From assembly GCA_031769625.1 (NCBI GenBank), contig JAUIMM010000601.1, positions 3,277,501-3,341,500 of the forward strand: a stretch of 64,000 nt of DNA, in the 5' to 3' direction. The notes below the pieces were generated by a model that had not been told where the DNA came from, did no database searches, and saw only the letters and a list, made by a program, of their open reading frames with translations. The position numbers and the translations under genes were made by a program. The stretch is from Taudactylus pleione. Its lineage: Eukaryota > Chordata > Amphibia > Anura > Myobatrachidae. How positions within the stretch are numbered: the first letter of the stretch is position 1; the number at the start of each line of letters is the position of its first letter. Positions 57,540 through 64,000 of the stretch are shown in pieces.

Positions 57540-58845
57540 AGTATCACCATTTATGCAAATAAATCATTGTAGGTTACTTGGTATGCACATACACATACAA
57601 ACATTAGTGAGTGTTCAATTTCCAACTTCAAACAATTCCTCATTCATGTGTGTAAAAATTGGATAATTAAGTGCTTTTTATTTACTTTATCATAGTAATT
57701 CTAACAGGGATTGCTACTTTACCTCTTATGTTTGTACAGCAAAGAAATATTATAGCCAAAGAAAATGATATCCATAAAATCAGCAATTGAAAACAAAAAG
57801 AAATCACCAAAGCAGTAAGTAAAGTTTCCATACAATATATCCTAACTTCACAACTTGAGTCATTCTACTGCAGCTTGGAATATTACAAAATGATTTAGAA
57901 GGCTGGACCAACATCACATAGATTATTTAATGAGCAAAACAGTTTTTATGTTCACCCTGGGGTACTTTGTAGGCAGTTTGTAATCTACAGTACTATTGGT
58001 GTAAAGCACAATATAGATATTGATTGCACAGCTGAAGGGAGATTTATTGTATAAAAGTGAAAAAGCATGAATTCATGAAATGTTTAAGCAAGTTCTGAAG
58101 CATTTGACAAATGTGTTTTTCCTTACTTGCCTGTTTATTACTTTATAGTTTGGATCCACTTTCTATAGTATTTAAGGTGATGTAGAAATTGTAACCATTA
58201 GATATCACTGTTGATTTGTTTTTGACTGAGAATGAGATGACTAAGGGACCAACATGGCAACAAATCATAGCTAAATTTATCATATTCTTGGTTTTCAAGT
58301 CTCCATAAAGTTGATGCGTTGCCCATGGCTTGTAACTGCAATAATTGCAGAAGGCACTACAGTGATATGAGAAGAAAACACATCTTAAAACAGCACTTAG
58401 CAATATATTATTTTTATGAGGCTATCACCAACAGTAATCTAAATAAGCAGTGAGAAAAATGCTAAATACATCAGACTCATTTGCTCTGTGAAATGTGACA
58501 TGGTAAAAAATGTTGGAAACGTATGTACAGGTGGTGGTTTTAGCAGAGTTAAATGTACACACCAGCGGACTGCAAGATGCCAAGTCCAGTGTAGCTTAAC
58601 CAGGCAGCGTGGTTTATTATGCAAGTGGTAGTACAGCTGTACTCACTGTTACACTGGTAGATGAGGATCATGAAGTGGAGTTTGTAGCGGAGCAGGGTTT
58701 AGCCAGATCACCAACCTGTGTTAATGAAATGTGAAAGAATTAAAATGACATAAATAATAAACATTTTAATTTTTTCACATTTCATAAACACTTATTGATT
58801 TGCCCTTTTCATGTGATGCCCTGTGGATGGTCCTTGGCTGGAATT
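57540..58845. other. No gene recognised
   Basis: AT-rich sequence; a loose inverted pair (TTAAAATGACATAAATAAT region, about 58735-58790) is the only structure noted. Confidence 0.5.
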
Positions 58846-58849
58846 TTTT

Positions 58850-59130
58850 GGGGCACCCTGTTTCTCGGACTTGAACCCCTTAATTTTAGGGACGTCAGTA
58901 TAGAGGAGCCTTGATGATTGGCCTAGCGCTTTTTCATATATTTGCAAATGTATGTAACTAATACCTCTGAATCTCTATTATCATGTAGGATTTAAGTAAT
59001 TTTTGTTGATTTGGCTACAGTGTGCTGGAGGGCAAATCCCTTTTTTCTGTGTTCAGTGTAAACCCCGCCCTTTACAAGCACCTGTGCTAAGTCATTAAGC
59101 TGATCTGCGCAACCACCACACCTTTTGTTT
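58850..59130. repeat. Diverged third copy of the 740-bp repeat
   Basis: Follows the order of 50810-51100 (GGGACGTCAGTATAGAGGAG, TTTGCAAATGTATGTAAC, ATTATCATGTAG, TTACAAGCACCTG) with roughly one change in four bases by eye. Confidence 0.7.
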
Positions 59131-59139
59131 ACTTAACTA

Positions 59140-60289
59140 ATGGTACAAGATTCTGACTGCCGGGATGCCTCTGTTTGTATTCTGACCGCCTGTATCCCAT
59201 ACCCAACCCATAAGAAAGATGGTGTTCGCATGCCCAGTAGTACTACTGGCAGCCATCTCGGTAAAGGAATGAAGGAAGAGCCATATTCGAGCCTTCACAG
59301 TAAAATAAATTTGCCAGCATGATCTAGTAAACATATAGAATAATGAAACTACACATGTTTTTCTCATATTCACTGATACTAAATCTTGAACATATAAAAT
59401 ATTTTTATAAACAGTCTATAGAAAGGACAAAAGGGAACCTGCATGATTATAAACGTGTATAATATGAATGAGTAGAAATATGCAGAATAAAATTATCTGT
59501 AAATTAAAAAGGAAATGTTATTCTATTTACCTTAGACAAAAAGGGCAATATTTACTAAGCAGACTTTTGCAAGCCACCGATTCTCAGTGGTTTTGACCGC
59601 GCAATTTAAAACAGGGGTCATATTAAATGTAAAATGCACTTTTAATTGCATTTAACATGATTGCAGTTTTAAAGCTTACTGGTCTAGTCTCCTTGAACTT
59701 CTGAGAGACTTATGAATCTCAGGTGTCTCTCCTAGATGCAGGGAAAAATAGGTAAGACTCCCTGATGCTACCAGTGGCAGATCCAGGGGAGAAGGAAGTC
59801 GATCAGGTTCATCACCCCCTTTGACATACACAACTTCTCCAGATTGTCATTTTGGGCATTGTCATGGTTTTATTATTCTGTAGATCCAGCCCATGACCCT
59901 TGGGTAGGACTGAAGTGCACAGGAAATGTGGAGGCTTCATGATATTCTAACTCATTAGTCTACACAGGAAAATAGGCACACTAGTCACTATGTAAGAACC
60001 ACGGACTGGTGATATGCATGGATACAGAACTGTATACAGAACTGAGGATACAGATCCTCTGGGCAACCCCTAGCATAGTGTCCTGTGAAACCCAACAAGA
60101 CCAGGGACAAATGAGACCCCCGGAACTCAGACCAATATATTTCCCTGCAGATGCAGAGCAGAACTCAGCCCAGGAATCGGAGTCTTACATAATCAGAGTA
60201 GAGCTTAAGAAAGCTAAAATCCTAATTCTGCTCTGATGCAAGACTTGAAATTGAAACCCAGTGAGGGACTCAGGTACTGAGAGCCATCA
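59140..60289. other. No gene recognised
   Basis: Unassigned. GCAATATTTACTAAGCAGAC near 59549 again resembles a TTTACTAAG-type MITE end. Confidence 0.45.
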
Positions 60290-60757
60290 TAGGTAATCAG
60301 GGCCGGATTAACAATGGGGCGGTTGGAGCTCCAGCTCCAGGCCTCCCATTGAAAATAGGCCCACAGGATACACTGACTGCAGTGCAGACAGGAAAAAAAA
60401 AATTTTCTTTTCCTGTCACCACCGACAGCCCAGCTGACTCACTGATCAGCTCACTCACCTCCCAGCGCACTCACTTACTGTCCGCCCGAAGCTGCTGAGC
60501 CCATTGTCACCCCCACCCCCTCCTCTCGGCTGCTCGGTCTAAGCCCCGCCCACCACTGCCCGCCGAAGCTCCGCCCCTATGTGACTTAAGCTCCGCCTCC
60601 TGTACATCCTACTGCAAAGCTGTGTCCTGTGCACCTGACTAGACCAATCGCTTAGTTCAGGAGGGAAGGCACTGCAGCCCAGCATGTAACATTCCACAGG
60701 TCAGTGTAAAGTTTGGCCCCTGTGTATTATTTATGTATGTTTTGTATAAATATTTAT

Positions 60758-60823
60758 TTATATATATATATATATATATACAGCTATGTGTGTGTCAAAT
60801 TAGGTGGGTACAGGAGCATATAA

Positions 60824-60857
<34 letters not shown>

Positions 60858-60864
60858 CATACAC

Positions 60865-60911
<47 letters not shown>

Positions 60912-61221
60912 CAGTAGGTGCTTGTTCAATCCTAGGAAAGACAGAGGGGGCACTCCGGTACTTGAATGCGCAAAGTATTTACTTGAAAATGACTGACGTT
61001 TCAGAGCCGACCTTAATAAGAGAGCCGGGTTGGCTCTGAAACGTCGGTCATTTTCAAGTACATACTTTGTGCATTTAAGTTCCAGAGTGCCCCCTCTGTC
61101 TTTCCTAGGATTTAACAAGCACCTACAGTATGAATATTCCTTGGGAGGGCATCTGGGTACCTTGCATTTACTTTGGACTGCTTTTACCGAATCACTTTGT
61201 GTGATATACTGTGTGTGTGTA

Positions 61222-61265
<44 letters not shown>
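60758..61265. repeat. ~105-bp-arm palindrome flanked by (TA)n
   Basis: Arms about 60911-61015 and 61025-61129 are inverse (GTAGGTGCTTGTT, CCTAGGAAAGACAGAGGGGG and GACTGACGTTTCAGAGCC with its complement). (TA)n/(GT)n tracts lie on both sides (60758-60909, 61210-61265). The centre has AGAGCC/GGCTCT followed by GAAAC. Confidence 0.85.
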
Positions 61266-61479
61266 TTGGTAAATAGGGAGGGTACAGGAGCTTGAGGCAC
61301 ACTTATGGGGACTAAAGCGGGTGTAGTATTACATTTCGGCATTCCATCATTCATCATGTAGACAGTGATGGAACGCCGACATATCATCCCTGTTGGCCCA
61401 CTAACATGCTCCTGATGGCTGTAGCAGCTCCAGCGCGGCTCCCGGGTCCCAGCAGTCATGACCTCTGCTGCTCCTGCCT

Positions 61480-62020
61480 TCCGGGGGATATTACCCCCAT
61501 CCCTAAACCTAATCCCTACCCCCTCCCTGTAGTGCCTAACCCATTCCTCCCCCTGCAGCCTAACCCTAACCTTCCCCTAGTGCCTAATGCCCCTGCACAG
61601 CCTAACCCTAATCCCTACCCCTAACCCTCCCTGTAGGGCCTAACCTTAGCCCCGCCCCATCTAACTGTAACCTCCCCTAGTGCCTAACCCTCCGTGCAGT
61701 GCCTAAACCTATCCTCCTCCCCCGCAGCCTAGCCTTAACCTTCCCCTAGTGCCTAACCCTCCGTGCAGCGCCTAAACCTATCCTCCTCCCCCGCAGCCTA
61801 GCCTTAACCTTCCCCTAGTGCCTAACCCTCCGTGCAGTGCCTAAACCTATCCTCCTCCCCCGCAGCCTAGCCTTAACCTTCCCTTAGTGCCTAACCCTCC
61901 GTGCAGTGCCTAAACCTATCCTCCTCCCTCGCAGCCTAGCCTTAACCTTCCCCTAGTGCCTAACCCTCCGTGCAGTGCCTAAACCTATCCTCCTCCCCCG
62001 CAGCCTAGCCTTAACCTTCC
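61480..62020. repeat. CCTAACCC-rich array with 69-bp units
   Basis: CCTAACCCTAACC-like words dominate. From about 61650 a 69-bp unit (CCGTGCAGTGCCTAAACC, then CCTCCCCCGCAGCCTAGCC) repeats at 61692, 61761, 61830, 61899 and 61968. It resembles interstitial telomeric sequence but is not a true (TTAGGG)n array; it belongs to the same MITE group as 42.3, 52.6 and 54.4 kb. Confidence 0.8.
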
Positions 62021-62027
62021 CCTAGGG

Positions 62028-62344
62028 CAGGGATGGGGAACCTCAGGCTCGGGGGCCGTATAAGGCCCGCGGAGTGATTTGGTCTGGCCCTCTGAACTTT
62101 TTTCTGCTAGCCTCATTTGTCTACCAGGGTGCCTGGAATATTACCCTGCAGCCAGAATCTATGCACCAGTGCCTCCAGGACCCCTTACAGCTCAACGGAA
62201 AATCCTCAGGATGCTTTGGGCATTGTTGTAATTGCTGGGGATTGTGGCCCCGACTCATGTGATGTCACATGGAGGGAGCGTGGCCTGCACCGGGCCCACG
62301 AATAATGTTATAAAATGGCCCTCGGCAGAAAAAAGGTTCCCCTG
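62028..62344. mobile_element. hAT MITE, TSD CCCTAGGG
   Basis: Ends CAGGGATGGGGAACCTC and its inverse AAAAGGTTCCCCTG lie between CCCTAGGG (62020-62027, 62345-62352). It contains GGCCCGCGGAGTGATTTGG, typical of a common vertebrate hAT family. 317 bp, no transposase. Confidence 0.85.
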
Positions 62345-62432
62345 CCCTAGGGCCTAACCCCCCCCCCCTCCCACCAAAAACACACACACACAGTCATTTT
62401 TTTATTAACTCTTATGTCAACATAATGAACTT

Positions 62433-62579
62433 CGGCTTGTATAAAACACACTAAAATCCAGTTACGTAATCAGCGTCTCAGAACTTGTATTCATTCTTTT
62501 GTCAGGATTACCAAAATGACAAATAAAAGTTCTGAAACATTGCTTACATAAACGGGTCAGTGTGTTTTATACAAGCCAT
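62433..62579. repeat. Short element with GGCTTGTATAAAACACACT TIRs
   Basis: GGCTTGTATAAAACACACT (about 62434) and its inverse (about 62562-62579) enclose ~110 bp containing GTTCTGAAAC. TSD not found. Confidence 0.65.
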
Positions 62580-63128
62580 CCAGAGTGTCACACACACACA
62601 ATCAGCTGGCTCCAGAGTGCAACACACACACACACACTCAGCTGGCTCCAGAGCGCCCTGTGCCGGGACTGCCCCTTAAGCGCATGACGTCATGCTGTAG
62701 CGTAGAGGGGCCTGGGCCACCGGCACCTGGAAGTGCAACACTGCCCGGAGCATCCGGAGGATGCTGCAAAGACTGCAGGTGTCTTTCTGGGCAGTACTGC
62801 AGGAGTGATACTGGCTGCAGGGTGCAAGCACCCTGCTAGCCAGTAACAAAGGCCATGGGGCTGCGACGGTGCTGCAAACAGAACCCTGCGCTCTGTGCAG
62901 CATTACCGGTCGCATACCTGCAGTTATGGCACTGTATACAGTCAAAACACACCCACAACACAGACCACACCCCTATGTAAATCACAGCTACACCACACTA
63001 GTCACAACCCCACATCACCAGTCACACTGCTGCAGCGCTGGTCACACCCCCTGCTGCTGCACTCAATAGGCCCTTCATAAATTTCAGCTCCAGGCCCATG
63101 TGGACATTAATCTGGCACTGTAGGTAAT

Positions 63129-63924
63129 ACAGCTACTGGACACCTTAGTGTACAGATCATACACTGTACACTGAACCTTAACCCTGGAACCTGCACCCAA
63201 CTCAGAACCAGCCCAAGACAATAGCACACAGCACAGGGAAATCAATAAAAGGTTAGCACAATAGTGTAGCCGCTTAACCTGAAGTGAACCACAGAGCGCA
63301 GACTTATCAGAGTACATGCACTGTTCCAATGGTAGCAGCCAGCGGCACCAATGTAGAGGAGGATCCACGGAGATAGTACAAGACAGATGACAGTACTAGA
63401 TGTTATGAGCCGCAGATGCACACGCCGTCTCGGAAACGGAGCAGCAGGGGGACAAGTCTGTATGCAGTGTGGAAGCTGCAGCACTGGCAGATTACGGTGA
63501 TATACAGTGGCAGACGGAACGTAGGTAACGGCTCACAGAGAGTGGCACTGGATAGCTGAAGATGGTAAACAGCGAGTACCCCACAATGTAACAAATAGAA
63601 GTCACTGGAGACATAACAGAACACAGGGATTGATACCTGGAGCCTAGAACTATACTGGGAAGGAACACATTGTTCAGGCAATGGGTTGAATCCAGTGGCT
63701 GAATTAAATAGGAAGTGGTGGAAGGTCATTGGCCTGGCTGACCAGCTGAGCACACAGGTGCATCAGGAAATTACAGGGAAATGACTCTGAGGTGTTTTTA
63801 ACACATAAATCAATGAGTGTTTCAATCTGTATGGGACCCTGCTTTGTGACTATATCACTTCTTTCACAAGTGGCCACTTAGGATAGGGCTTAGCAGGGTA
63901 CTTAAGATGGAACTTCTTGACTAT
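63129..63924. other. No gene recognised
   Basis: Mixed-composition sequence downstream of the hAT element. Open frames on the minus strand show no recognisable family. Confidence 0.45.
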
Positions 63925-64000
63925 GGGCCTGATTCAGCAAGGAATGCAGTTGCTAATATGCATGTAATCGGCCGATTGTTGCATACTACGCATCTGTATG
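63925..64000. mobile_element. 3-bp-TSD MITE end cut by the window edge
   Basis: GGGCCTGATTCAGCAAGG at 63925, preceded by TAT, is the left terminus of the same terminal type as the elements above. The rest lies outside the window. Confidence 0.6.

Larger units (their letters stand above)
60298..63120. mobile_element. 2.8-kb hAT element, TSD TAGGTAAT
   Basis: Left end CAGGGCCGGATTAACAATGG, right end inverse of CAGTGCCAGATTAATGTCC, both flanked by TAGGTAAT (60290-60297, 63121-63128). No transposase fragment was recognised. The interior is filled by a fold-back in TA repeats, a TTAGGG-like array, a 69-bp minisatellite, another hAT MITE and a TIR pair, so it has acted as an insertion sink. Confidence 0.85.

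Noticed and set aside
60733..61272. Ile/Tyr-rich frames
   Set aside because: They translate (TA)n and (GT)n microsatellites.

Overview
The window looks like intergenic or intronic DNA from a large, transposon-rich vertebrate genome, most likely an amphibian (probably a frog). That is an inference from the mix of elements: L2, CR1 and L1-type LINEs, two Penelope-like retroelements, many hAT, Tc1/mariner and PIF/Harbinger-like DNA elements, long minisatellites and TA microsatellites. I find no intact host gene. The only host-gene signal is a small minus-strand stretch near 50.3-50.5 kb that resembles the N-terminal exon of TMEM179, with a frameshift at the expected start. A tRNA-Glu-like pseudogene lies near 3.2 kb.

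Layout. 0-3 kb: an 834-bp tandem duplication, one copy of which has been hit by a 519-bp element, so its sister copy preserves the empty site. 4.7-15 kb: hAT, 3-bp-TSD and Tc1-like non-autonomous elements inserted in or beside minisatellites. 15.8-20.4 kb: large fold-back elements. 20.4-25.7 kb: two Penelope-like elements in opposite orientations. The first carries a GIY-YIG endonuclease reading frame, inverted terminal copies, four pairs of CACGTG boxes and a hammerhead-ribozyme-like motif. 26.3-29.3 kb: a decayed ZBED-type hAT transposase. 32.6-35.2 kb: a 5'-truncated L2 LINE with a 739-codon open frame. 38.7-41.0 kb: a hAT element with three levels of nesting. 41.9-46.3 kb: fold-backs, minisatellites and a Tc1 end. 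47.5-48.1 kb: a CR1 3' end. 50.7-59.1 kb: a three-copy unclassified repeat and an L1-type ORF2 remnant split by a MITE. 60.3-63.1 kb: a 2.8-kb hAT element loaded with secondary repeats.

The most unusual signal is a group of short non-autonomous elements built as chains of consecutive near-perfect hairpins. Seven copies (six complete in outline plus a nested one) share ends of the type GGGCCTGATTCAG and mostly 3-bp target duplications. Several of their stems differ between copies by paired, compensatory changes. Hairpin chains of the same style also occur in a Tc1-like element, a 6-bp-TSD element and a large fold-back, whose sequences look unrelated. The second is the Penelope-like element with its ribozyme-like motif and CACGTG array.

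Boundaries given with target-site duplications were read directly from the sequence. Superfamily names rest on TSD length, termini and remembered family features, since no database search was possible.
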